Source of the DNA: Paracoccus laeviglucosivorans
GTDB taxonomy: Bacteria > Pseudomonadota > Alphaproteobacteria > Rhodobacterales > Rhodobacteraceae
DNA: 64,000 nt
Direction: 5' to 3'
NCBI RefSeq assembly: GCF_900182695.1
Contig: NZ_FXTK01000018.1
Span: 23,085-87,084 of the forward strand
Shown: one piece after another, positions 25,151-32,975 of the stretch
Position numbering within the stretch: the first letter of the stretch is position 1
Layout: the number at the start of each line of letters is the position of its first letter
Made by a program: the position numbers and the translations under genes
The notes under the pieces: model-generated
Database searches by the model: none
Seen by the model: the letters and a program-made list of their open reading frames with translations, nothing else
What the model was told of the DNA's origin: nothing

Positions 25151-25531
25151 GTGCTTGATATCCTGCTTGTTGCTGCCGCGCTTTACGTTCAACCCTTTGC
25201 CATCGGGATCGGCTTCATTCTGGCACCGTTGATGCTGATCGACACGGCGGCCGCATCCCGGCCCGTGCCCCAACCGCAAAATCGGCAGGAATGGATCGCG
25301 GTGGTGCGGGCCGAAATCTACGGACGGCTCCGGCCCATCGGGCAAACCGCTGCGGCCCATCTGGACAGCCCCAAATCGGTTAGCATCCGCCTGAGCGTCC
25401 TGCGTGATGGCCGGATCGAAGGCGCGCAGATCGTCACCAGTTCCGGCGTGCCACAGATAGATGCAGAGCTGTTGGGTCTGCTGCATCGGCGCCGGATGCT
25501 GACGCCCATGCCCGCAAAGTGGCCGCGATAG
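25151..25531 (+). CDS. Short TonB C-terminal-like protein
   Basis: The 126-residue product (GTG start at 25151) has one N-terminal hydrophobic segment (ILLVAAALYVQPFAIGIGFILAP split across residues 3-27) and a C-terminal region with the TonB-like pattern SIRLSVLRDGRIEGAQIVTSSG followed by IDAELLGLL. TonB proteins span the periplasm and energise outer-membrane receptors. Here the proline-rich spacer is very short and the protein ends soon after the second TonB-box contact region, so it may not work as a normal TonB. No exbB or exbD is adjacent. An ATG at 25073 is in frame but falls just after the fru terminator without a ribosome site. The call is tentative. Confidence 0.5.
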   Translation: MLDILLVAAALYVQPFAIGIGFILAPLMLIDTAAASRPVPQPQNRQEWIAVVRAEIYGRLRPIGQTAAAHLDSPKSVSIRLSVLRDGRIEGAQIVTSSGVPQIDAELLGLLHRRRMLTPMPAKWPR

Positions 25532-25601
25532 GGGCCTATCCCCGCCCGATAGGACGGGCGAAACGGTCGCTGACAGCCTGACCCGTCAAGATCGACTGAC
25601 G

Positions 25602-25636
25602 AAAAAAGCCGCGCCCCCTTTCGCAGGGGGCGCGGC
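25602..25636 (-). terminator. Rho-independent terminator of dctA
   Basis: A perfect 11-bp stem GCCGCGCCCCC/GGGGGCGCGGC (25608-25618 with 25626-25636) is followed on the minus strand by six T residues. A second perfect 9-bp hairpin (25645-25653 with 25662-25670) lies between it and the dctA stop. Confidence 0.85.
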
Positions 25637-25688
25637 CTTCCGGGTCGGGCAGCGGGGAGGAGCTGCCCGAAGGGGCGATGGCCGGTGA

Positions 25689-27056
25689 TCAGTCGGCGCT
25701 CGCCTCGCCCAGACGCAGGCCCGCAGGGGCCGGTTCAAGATCGCTGACCGGGCGCACATTGCCATGGCTATTGCCCGACAGCGCCGCGTCCAGCTTTTCA
25801 CGGTCAAGCGCGCCTTCCCATTTGCTGACGACGATGGTGGCGACCGCGTTGCCGATGAAGTTGGTGATCGAACGGCATTCCGACATGAAGCGGTCAACGC
25901 CAAGGATCAGCGCCATACCGGCGACCGGCACCGTCGGAACGACCGACAGGGTTGCCGCCAGCGTGATGAAGCCCGCGCCGGTGACGCCCGCCGCGCCCTT
26001 GGACGACAGCATCGCGACCAGCAGCAGCAGCACCTGCTGTTGCAGCGACAGATCGGTATTCGTCGCCTGCGCGATGAACAGAGCCGCCAGCGTCATGTAG
26101 ATGTTCGTGCCGTCAAGGTTGAACGAATAACCCGTTGGGACGACCAGACCGACGACCGAACGCTTGCAGCCCGCCTTCTCCATCTTTTCCATCAGCGAGG
26201 GCAGCGCGGATTCCGAGGACGAGGTGCCCAGAACCAGCAGCAGCTCGGCCTTGAGATAGGAAATCAGACGGAAGATCGAGAAGCCGTTATACATGCAGAC
26301 GGCGCCCAGGATAACGATGATGAACAGGGCCGAGGTCAGATAGAACGTGCCGACCAGTGCTGCCAGGTTCACGACCGAGGCGATGCCGTATTTGCCGATC
26401 GTGAAGGCAAAGGCACCGAAGGCACCGATGGGCGCGGCCTTCATCAGAATGTCCACGACGCGGAAGACGGCATGGCTGAGCGTTTCGAACAGGTTGACGA
26501 CGGGCTTGGCCTTGTCACCGATCAGGATCAGGCTGATGCCGAACAGGATTGCGACGAACAGCACCTGCAGGATGTTGCCTTCGACAAAGGCCGAAACCAG
26601 CGTCGTCGGGATGATGTCCATGACAAAGCCGATCAGCGAGGTCTCATGCGCCTTTTCGGCATAGCCCGAGACTTTGCTGGCATCCAGCGTGGCCGGGTCG
26701 ATGTTCATGCCCGAACCGGGATGAACGACATTCGCGACGATCAGCCCGACAATCAGCGCCAGCGTCGAGAAGGTGAAGAAATAGGCGAAGGCTTTGCCGA
26801 CGACCGAACCCACGCCTTTCAGCGTGCCCATGCCTGCAAGGCCGGTCACGATGGTCAGGAAGATGACGGGGGCGATGATCATCTTGACCAGCTTGATGAA
26901 GGCGTCGCCCAAGGGCTTCAGCGCCTCGCCGGTCTGGGGAAAGAAATGGCCGATCAGCGCACCGGCCACGATGGCGCAAAGGACTTGAAAATACAGATGC
27001 CGATAGAACGGACGATCTGCGTGGGGGGTCGGCTGCGCCGACGTATCGAGTTGCAT
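25689..27056 (-). CDS. dctA: C4-dicarboxylate:cation symporter DctA
   Basis: The 455-residue inner-membrane protein is a DAACS-family carrier for succinate, fumarate and malate. It has about eight membrane helices, the serine-rich hairpin [20 protein letters not shown], the substrate/cation region [20 protein letters not shown] and [20 protein letters not shown], followed by [27 protein letters not shown] precedes the ATG at 27056. It is divergent from dctBD, its usual two-component regulators, and is followed by a strong terminator, so it is a single-gene transcript. Length and motifs look fully functional. Confidence 0.95.
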   Translation of the reverse strand: MQLDTSAQPTPHADRPFYRHLYFQVLCAIVAGALIGHFFPQTGEALKPLGDAFIKLVKMIIAPVIFLTIVTGLAGMGTLKGVGSVVGKAFAYFFTFSTLALIVGLIVANVVHPGSGMNIDPATLDASKVSGYAEKAHETSLIGFVMDIIPTTLVSAFVEGNILQVLFVAILFGISLILIGDKAKPVVNLFETLSHAVFRVVDILMKAAPIGAFGAFAFTIGKYGIASVVNLAALVGTFYLTSALFIIVILGAVCMYNGFSIFRLISYLKAELLLVLGTSSSESALPSLMEKMEKAGCKRSVVGLVVPTGYSFNLDGTNIYMTLAALFIAQATNTDLSLQQQVLLLLVAMLSSKGAAGVTGAGFITLAATLSVVPTVPVAGMALILGVDRFMSECRSITNFIGNAVATIVVSKWEGALDREKLDAALSGNSHGNVRPVSDLEPAPAGLRLGEASAD

Positions 27057-27097
27057 TGAGGCCTCCTCCAACCTGCGGTGACAATTTTGTATCCGCC

Positions 27098-27126
27098 ATG
27101 TTATGCGCTTCGCCGGTGCTGCCCAA
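27098..27126 (-). promoter_or_regulatory. Possible sigma-70 promoter of dctA
   Basis: Read on the minus strand, TTGGGC (27126-27121) and TAACAT (27103-27098) are separated by 17 bases, about 40 bases upstream of the dctA start. I found no -24/-12 pair of the sigma-54 type (GG-N10-GC) in the same interval. The promoter call is weak on its own but agrees with the DctD oddity. Confidence 0.4.
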
Positions 27127-27191
27127 AAAAGGCGCGCATAGCAGCAATGCGCTGATTTCATAGGAAATCGCGCTGCTCGGGCTGATATGTG

Positions 27192-27209
27192 TGTGTGGTT
27201 TCCCGCACA
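27192..27209. promoter_or_regulatory. DctD-type upstream activator site 1
   Basis: TGTGTGGTTTCCCGCACA has 7-base arms (TGTGTGG and CCGCACA) that pair at six of seven positions around a 4-base centre. This is the form of known rhizobial DctD sites (TGTGCGG-N4-CCGCACA). It lies 136 bases upstream of dctA. Confidence 0.65.
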
Positions 27210-27222
27210 GTCGAAAGCTGCT

Positions 27223-27240
27223 AGTGTGGAAATCCGCACA
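27223..27240. promoter_or_regulatory. DctD-type upstream activator site 2
   Basis: AGTGTGGAAATCCGCACA repeats the preceding site with a centre-to-centre spacing of 31 bases, three helical turns, as in tandem DctD sites of rhizobia. It ends 24 bases before the dctB start codon, so it could also regulate dctBD. Confidence 0.65.
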
Positions 27241-27264
27241 GCGCATCCGAAGGGGGTTCCGCCC

Positions 27265-28929
27265 TTGCAGACAAGACCTCGTGTTGATTCGCGCCTGCTT
27301 TGGGGGGCGCTGACTGCAATCCTGCTGATTGCGGCGCTGAGCGTCAGTTTTCTGATCAGCTATCGCGGGGCCTTGAATGAACGCGAAAGGGCACAATCGG
27401 TCCAGATCGCGTCGCGCGTGCAGGCGCTGGAAAGCGTGCTGATGCGGCAGCGGGCGGTGGCGACGGTCCTGTCTGACGACAGCACGATCCGCGAGGGGCT
27501 GCTGAACCCCGATCCCGATCATCGCCGCGCCATTTCGCAAAAGCTGGACCGCCTGCGGGCCGAGACGGACAGTGCGGTGATCTATCTGCTGGACCGTGCG
27601 GGCGTGGCCGTCGCTGCCTCGAACTGGAACGAGGCGCGCAGCTTTGTCGGTCAGGATTACAGTTTTCGCGATTATTTCACCGAAGCCCTGCTGCGCGGAG
27701 AGGCGACGCAATTCGCGCTTGGCACGATCAGCCATCGCGCGGGCCTGTATCTGTCGCATGACGTGATCGCGGCGGATCGGACGCCTTTGGGCGTGATCGT
27801 GGTCAAGGTCGAGTTCGACCATCTTGAGGCGAGCTGGCGACAAGCGAATGCCTTGACCTATGTGGCGGATGCGGCGGGACAGATCATCCTGTCCAGCGAC
27901 CCGGCGCTGCGCTTTGGCACGCCGCCTTTGCCCAGACGGGCGACGGTCAGCACGCAGGCGATGGTGCCCGGCGCCGATTGGCGCATGGTGGTGACCGAGC
28001 CCGCAGCGCCTGCCTTCTATGCCGCGGCGCTGACGACGGGCAGCGTGGGGTTCGGGCTGACGCTTTTGGGTGTCGCTGCGGGGTTCCGTCTGCGCGCCCG
28101 CCGCCAGGCAGCCCGCCGCGCCGAGGAGGAGCGCCGCTATCGTGCGGATCTTGAACTGGCGGTGGATGAACGCACGCGTGCGCTATCCGACGAGATGCGC
28201 GAACGCCGCGAGACCGAGGCGCGACTGCATCAGTTGCAGGCCGACATGGTTCAGGCCAACAAGCTGGCCGCGCTTGGCCAGATCACCGCAGGCGTCGCGC
28301 ATGAAGTGAACCAGCCGCTTGCCACCATCCGGCTGCTGGCCGAAACCGGCAGCACGCTTCTGCCCGTCGGCCAGTCGCCCGAGGTGGCCGAAAACCTGTC
28401 CACCATCATGCGCATGACCGAACGCATCACACGCATCACCCAGCAATTGCGCGGCTTTGCCCGCAAGGCGACCGGCCATGTCGGTCCGGTCGAGCTGGCC
28501 CCCGCGCTGGATGCCGCGCTGATGCTGACCGCCACCCGCCGCGAGACGCAGGGGATCGCGCTGGATTTGCCGGTCCTGCCGCCGGGACTTTGCGTCATGG
28601 CCGAAACCGTGCGGCTTGAGCAGGTCTTGGTCAATCTGCTGCAAAACGCGCAAGAGGCGCTGTCGGACACGCCTGCGCCCCGCATATGGCTGACGCTTGA
28701 AGCGGGCGATCTGGTGCGCCTGACCGTCAGCGACAACGGCCCCGGCCTGTCGCCCGAGGTCGAGGCGCAGCTGTTCATGCCCTTTGCCACCACCAAGCCG
28801 CAGGGGCTTGGGCTGGGGCTGGTCATCTCGCAGGAAATCGCGCGCGATTTCGGCGGCAGCCTGCGGGCCGCGCCGCAGGTCGCGGGGCAGGGCGCGACCT
28901 TCATTCTTGAACTGCCGAGGGCTGCATGA
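27265..28929 (+). CDS. dctB: C4-dicarboxylate sensor histidine kinase DctB
   Basis: The 554-residue kinase has a membrane helix at about 12-32, a periplasmic double-PDC sensor region (33-250) with [19 protein letters not shown] near 121-138, a second helix (252-275), a coiled linker and a kinase core with His346 in [15 protein letters not shown], then HATPase motifs [13 protein letters not shown] and DNGPGLSPE and [18 protein letters not shown]. It senses dicarboxylates and phosphorylates DctD. I chose TTG 27265 because AAGGGGG lies upstream; a longer frame from 27187 would run through both DctD-like sites. It overlaps dctD by ATGA. Confidence 0.9.
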   Translation: MQTRPRVDSRLLWGALTAILLIAALSVSFLISYRGALNERERAQSVQIASRVQALESVLMRQRAVATVLSDDSTIREGLLNPDPDHRRAISQKLDRLRAETDSAVIYLLDRAGVAVAASNWNEARSFVGQDYSFRDYFTEALLRGEATQFALGTISHRAGLYLSHDVIAADRTPLGVIVVKVEFDHLEASWRQANALTYVADAAGQIILSSDPALRFGTPPLPRRATVSTQAMVPGADWRMVVTEPAAPAFYAAALTTGSVGFGLTLLGVAAGFRLRARRQAARRAEEERRYRADLELAVDERTRALSDEMRERRETEARLHQLQADMVQANKLAALGQITAGVAHEVNQPLATIRLLAETGSTLLPVGQSPEVAENLSTIMRMTERITRITQQLRGFARKATGHVGPVELAPALDAALMLTATRRETQGIALDLPVLPPGLCVMAETVRLEQVLVNLLQNAQEALSDTPAPRIWLTLEAGDLVRLTVSDNGPGLSPEVEAQLFMPFATTKPQGLGLGLVISQEIARDFGGSLRAAPQVAGQGATFILELPRAA

Positions 28930-30278
28930 ACGACGATCCCGACACTGTCCGGCTGGTGCGTCTGGTCGATGACGACACCGATCTGCTGGCTGCCCAGACG
29001 CAGGCGCTGCGGGTCGCGGGGTTCGTGGCGCAGCCCTATGCCTCGGCAGAAGCGGCGCTGGACGGGCTGACCCCCGACTGGCCCGGCGTGGTGCTAAGCG
29101 ATGTGCGGATGCCGGGGATGGACGGTTTCGCCTTTTTCCAGCGGCTGCATCAGATGGACCCCGAACTGCCGGTGATCCTGCTGACGGGTCACGCCGATGT
29201 GCCTATGGCCGTCACGGCGCTGAAGCAGGGGGCCTATGATTTCCTGTCAAAGCCCTTGGGCGCAGACCAGCTTGCCGCCGCGCTGAACCGCGCTTGCCAG
29301 TCCCGCGCGTTGGTGATGGAAAACCGCACGCTGCGCCGCGAACGTCAGGAAAGCTTTGCCGAGGAGACCCGGCTGGTCGGTCAAAGCGCCGTGATGCAGC
29401 ATCTGCGCGACTCTATCGCCAGACTGGCCGAGGCGGGGGGCGATCTGCTGATCGTGGGGCCGGGCGGCTCGGGCAAGGAAACGGTGGCGCGGGCGATCCA
29501 CCGTCAAAGCCCGCGCCGGGTGCGGGGCTTTGTCCATATTGCCTGCGAAACGCTGGACGATGCGCGGTTCGAGGCCGAGTTTCTGGGGCAGGAACCGGGC
29601 GGGCGGCAGGCCCGCATCGCGGGTCGCCTGGAAAAGGCGCATCGCGGCACGCTGTATCTGGACGGCATCGACCGGTTGGCCCCGGCGCTGCAGGCGCGGC
29701 TGGTCGCGCTGATCGAGGCGGGGGAGTTCTGGCCCATGGGCGCCGCCGCGCCGCGCCCGCTGGATTTGCGCGTCATCGCCTCGGTCGGGGCCGAGCCGGA
29801 ACGGCTGGTGCGCGACGGTGGCTTGCGGGCCGATCTGTATTACCGCCTGTCGGGTGTCGTGCTGCAATTGCCCGCGCTGGCCGACCGACGCGAAGATATG
29901 CTGGACCTGTTTCGCCATTTCATGCTTGAGGCGGGCGCGCGGCTGAAATTGCACGCTCCGCCGATGTCGCCAGCGGTCAGGGCGCGGTTGTCCAGCCATG
30001 ACTGGCCCGGCAACCTGCGCGAATTGCGCCAATTCGCCGAAGCCCATGTTCTGGGTCTGCCCGCCTTTGACGCGCCCGAGCCCGACACGCCGCAACAGGG
30101 GCTGGCCGATATGGTGCAGGATTACGAATCCGGCCTGATCCGAGAGGCGCTGCGTCTGGCGGGCGGCAATGCGACCCGCGCCATGGAGCGGCTGCAGCTG
30201 CCCCGCAAGACCTTTTACGACAAGCTGACGCGGCACGGCATCAAGCCCGCCGATTACCGCAGCCCAGAGGAAGGCTGA
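28926..30278 (+). CDS. dctD: DctD-like response regulator lacking sigma-54 activation motifs
   Basis: The 450-residue protein has a receiver domain (phospho-acceptor Asp59 in LSDVRMPGMDG, Lys109), an AAA+ domain (Walker A GPGGSGKE, 178-185) and a C-terminal Fis-type helix-turn-helix (NATRAMERLQLPRKTFYDKL). In NtrC-type activators the stretch after FG/LG is HERGAFTGA and contacts sigma-54; here residues 221-233 read GQEPGGRQARIAG with the loop missing. Walker B reads LYLDGID (243-249), so the ATPase glutamate is Gly247. The protein probably binds the DctD sites but cannot remodel sigma-54 holoenzyme; a sigma-70 mode, as known for Rhodobacter capsulatus NtrC, is inferred. Confidence 0.88.
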   Translation: MNDDPDTVRLVRLVDDDTDLLAAQTQALRVAGFVAQPYASAEAALDGLTPDWPGVVLSDVRMPGMDGFAFFQRLHQMDPELPVILLTGHADVPMAVTALKQGAYDFLSKPLGADQLAAALNRACQSRALVMENRTLRRERQESFAEETRLVGQSAVMQHLRDSIARLAEAGGDLLIVGPGGSGKETVARAIHRQSPRRVRGFVHIACETLDDARFEAEFLGQEPGGRQARIAGRLEKAHRGTLYLDGIDRLAPALQARLVALIEAGEFWPMGAAAPRPLDLRVIASVGAEPERLVRDGGLRADLYYRLSGVVLQLPALADRREDMLDLFRHFMLEAGARLKLHAPPMSPAVRARLSSHDWPGNLRELRQFAEAHVLGLPAFDAPEPDTPQQGLADMVQDYESGLIREALRLAGGNATRAMERLQLPRKTFYDKLTRHGIKPADYRSPEEG

Positions 30279-30289
30279 CACCGCCAGAT

Positions 30290-30303
30290 CATGCAATTGC
30301 ATG
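30290..30303. promoter_or_regulatory. Perfect 14-bp palindrome CATGCAATTGCATG upstream of the TonB-dependent receptor gene
   Basis: This perfect palindrome lies 84 bases before the receptor start codon and 11 bases after the dctD stop. TonB receptor genes are usually metal-regulated; the TGCAA arms recall Fur/Mur-family sites, but the spacing is not the standard one. It is a candidate operator. Confidence 0.4.
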
Positions 30304-30387
30304 TTAAGTATTTACGTGCTAGGCGCGACTATCAGCCATGGGTCTATGCACCCCAAGCCATTCCATCTGCCGCCCCGGAGTGAAGAC

Positions 30388-32352
30388 ATGGCGCTTGAAC
30401 GTATTCCGATGACCCTTGCCCTGCTGGCGGTGACGCTGCCGCTGCCCGCACTGGCCCAATCACAGGACGGCGTGGCCGCCACGGTCCTGCTGGACCCTGT
30501 GGTGGTTCGTGCCCGCGACGATGACGGCAACGCCGCCGATCGCGGCACCAGCGAATATGTCGCTGATGCGGAGCTGGAACGCGCGCGCATGGGCGATCTG
30601 AAAGACCTGTTCAGCGGCATCGCCTCGGTTTCCGTGGGCGGGGCGATTCCGGTCGCGCAAAAGATCTATGTCAACGGCATCGACATGCTGAACCTTGCGG
30701 TCACGGTCGATGGCGTGGCGCAGAACAACCGCATCTTTCACCACGTTTCTGCCAATGCCTTTGATCCGGGACTGATGAAATTCGTGCGCGTCGATGCAGG
30801 TGTTGCTGCCGCCGATGCCGGGCCGAACGCCATGGCGGGCGCTGTGGTGATGGAAACGGTGGATGCCGCCGACATCATCAAGGACGGGCGCAATATCGGC
30901 GGCAATGCGCGGCTGTCCTATGCCGATAACGGCAATACCTTCGGGCGCTCGGCGACCTTGGCGGGACGGCATAGCGGTTTCGAATGGCTGGGCTATCTGA
31001 AAACCGCCACCGGCGACGATTATGAGACCGGCGCGGGCGACAAGGTGCAGGGCAGCGCCGCCGATCTGCAGACCTATCTTGCCAAGCTGGCCTATGAGAC
31101 TGAGGACGGCCACCGGGTCGAATTCTCCGGCCAGCGGATGCAGGACGATGCGCTGCGGCCTTACCGCGCGAACTTCGTCGGCGACGGACGGCCTTTCCCG
31201 CTGCGCCGCTATGATACCGACCGCACCACCTATGCGCTGTCTTACGAAAACACGCAGGCCAACGGGATGTGGGATCCCCGCGTGACGCTGGGCTGGTCCA
31301 AGGTCGATATTGGCGTGGCCCAGCCGCTTGAGCCGGGTCTGGGCACCAGCCGGGGCCTGAACAAGACCTTCTCGGCCAAGGTCGAAAACCGCTTCCATCT
31401 GTCCGGCACGGACAATGTGACGGTGGGCATCGATTACTATGACCGCGACAGCAGCTACCGGGATGGTTCGCTGACAGGTGACGTGACCGAAAGCGCGCAG
31501 AATGTCGGGCTTTACGCGCAGGCCCGGCTGGAGCCGAGCGACCGGCTGGCCCTGTCATTCGGCGCGCGCTGGGACCATCAGGACTTTACCGGCACGACCG
31601 GATGGGATGACACGTTTTCGGGTTTCAGCGGGAATGCCTCGGTTTCCTATGCGGTGACGGACAGCCTGAAGCTGCGGGGCGGGGTTTCCTCGGTCTTTGG
31701 CGGCGTCACGCTTGAGGACAATTTTATCTTCAACCCGGCATGGGACTATACCGGCCTCAAGGCTGCGCGCGCCGACAACTATACGCTGGGCTTTGACTAT
31801 GAGGCGGGCGACCTGCGGCTGGATGGCGAGGTGTTCCTGACCAAGATCGCCGATGCCCGTTTCAGCACCTTCCGCGCCAATGACAATGCCGACGCCGAAA
31901 GCCGCGGCTTCAACATCGGGCTTGGCTATGGCTGGGCGGACGGGTTCATGCGCGCAAGCTATGCCTATAGCAAGATCAAGGTGAACGGCGAGGGCACGGA
32001 TACCTATTCCGCCGTCGATCTTGGCGCGCCGCTGGGCGGGGTCTTTGCGCTTGAAGTGCAGCACACGCTGCCCGGCAGCGCCTTTACCCTTGGCGGCAGC
32101 ATCGAGGCCGCGCAGGCTTATGACGACAAATCCGTTGACGCCGATCGTGGCATTCCGGGCTATGCGGTGCTGAACCTGTTCACCGAATACACGCCGCCCG
32201 CCGCGCCCGATCTGGTGATCCGGGCCGAGATCGCGAACCTGTTCGACAAGGAATATGCAGACCGCGCCACTTATGGGCAGGACTATTCTTCGGTCGAGCC
32301 GCTTTACGAACCCGGTCGCACCGTCATGGTCACCGCCGCATTGAAGTTCTGA
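30388..32352 (+). CDS. TonB-dependent outer-membrane receptor
   Basis: The 654-residue protein has a signal peptide (MALERIPMTLALLAVTLPL, cleaved near LAQ), a plug domain (about 45-160: DLFSGIASVSVGGAIPVAQ, then VDGVAQNN) and a 22-strand barrel ending in the outer-membrane terminal pattern VMVTAALKF with final Phe. A TonB-box-like stretch DPVVVRAR is near residue 37. The NLFDKEYADRATY run near the end is typical of receptors for siderophores, haem or similar chelates. ATG 30388 follows GGAG; a longer frame from 30301 lacks a signal peptide. It is downstream of dctBD but 109 bases apart, probably its own transcript. Substrate unknown. Confidence 0.88.
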   Translation: MALERIPMTLALLAVTLPLPALAQSQDGVAATVLLDPVVVRARDDDGNAADRGTSEYVADAELERARMGDLKDLFSGIASVSVGGAIPVAQKIYVNGIDMLNLAVTVDGVAQNNRIFHHVSANAFDPGLMKFVRVDAGVAAADAGPNAMAGAVVMETVDAADIIKDGRNIGGNARLSYADNGNTFGRSATLAGRHSGFEWLGYLKTATGDDYETGAGDKVQGSAADLQTYLAKLAYETEDGHRVEFSGQRMQDDALRPYRANFVGDGRPFPLRRYDTDRTTYALSYENTQANGMWDPRVTLGWSKVDIGVAQPLEPGLGTSRGLNKTFSAKVENRFHLSGTDNVTVGIDYYDRDSSYRDGSLTGDVTESAQNVGLYAQARLEPSDRLALSFGARWDHQDFTGTTGWDDTFSGFSGNASVSYAVTDSLKLRGGVSSVFGGVTLEDNFIFNPAWDYTGLKAARADNYTLGFDYEAGDLRLDGEVFLTKIADARFSTFRANDNADAESRGFNIGLGYGWADGFMRASYAYSKIKVNGEGTDTYSAVDLGAPLGGVFALEVQHTLPGSAFTLGGSIEAAQAYDDKSVDADRGIPGYAVLNLFTEYTPPAAPDLVIRAEIANLFDKEYADRATYGQDYSSVEPLYEPGRTVMVTAALKF

Positions 32353-32360
32353 TTTCAGGG

Positions 32361-32840
32361 TCAGGGGTAAAGCTTGTTCAGCGAACGGACGAGGTCATAG
32401 GCCTCGTCCGTTGACATATGCGGGCCGATGGCGGCCTGAATGCGGGCCACGTAAACCTGCCATATGCGGTCGTGCAGCCCTTGGGATTTGGCGGTCAGGT
32501 GCAGGTTCTGGCCGCGTCCCACGCCGGCTGCTGCCTGCCGCCGGATCAGCCCGGCCTTCTCCATCCGCGTGACATGGCGCGACAGGGCGTATTGCGGCAC
32601 CGCAAGGCGTTTTTGCAGGGCCAGCATCTGCACGCCATTGGCACCGGATTGTTCGACGGCATACAGGATTTCATACCAGATCGGGTCGGCAATCCCCAAG
32701 ACACGCAGGCTTTTTTCGATCTCTGGCATCAGACTGCGCTGGATGCGCAGCAGAGCGAAAAACACGCGGTTATAGGCGATCTTCGGATCGTCATCACCAA
32801 ATTGCGACTGGCCTTGGGCTGGCGTTAAGGTGGCGTGCAA
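32361..32840 (-). CDS. MarR-family transcriptional regulator
   Basis: The product of about 159 residues has a MarR winged helix: ILYAVEQSGANGVQMLALQ, then the recognition stretch YALSRHVTRMEKAGLIRR and a wing AGVGRGQNLHLTAKSQ. It binds DNA as a dimer and usually responds to small phenolics or oxidants. No ATG is well placed; I chose TTG at 32840 with AGGA upstream, but the start is uncertain (a GTG further in would give a shorter protein). It is divergent from tex and ends eight bases from the TonB receptor stop. No target is evident beyond its own promoter region. Confidence 0.78.
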   Translation of the reverse strand: MHATLTPAQGQSQFGDDDPKIAYNRVFFALLRIQRSLMPEIEKSLRVLGIADPIWYEILYAVEQSGANGVQMLALQKRLAVPQYALSRHVTRMEKAGLIRRQAAAGVGRGQNLHLTAKSQGLHDRIWQVYVARIQAAIGPHMSTDEAYDLVRSLNKLYP

Positions 32841-32975
32841 AATCTTGTCCTGCGTGGCATGCCAACAGGATACGTCACTTGCGTTCAGGTTGCGAGCGGC
32901 GTCGGCAGGAAACCGCGCTTGGCGCGGCAAAGCGGGCGCGCTAAGACATGCATCCGCCTTGAAGGAGCCGCAAGC

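Noticed and set aside
23258..25486. A 742-codon open frame on the minus strand, antisense to fruA
   Set aside because: Low-complexity polar composition and no family pattern; it mirrors the hydrophobic fruA codons.
27057..27191. A sigma-54 promoter (TGGCAC-N5-TTGC) for dctA
   Set aside because: I looked for GG-N10-GC on the minus strand in this interval and found none, although DctD-type sites are present upstream.
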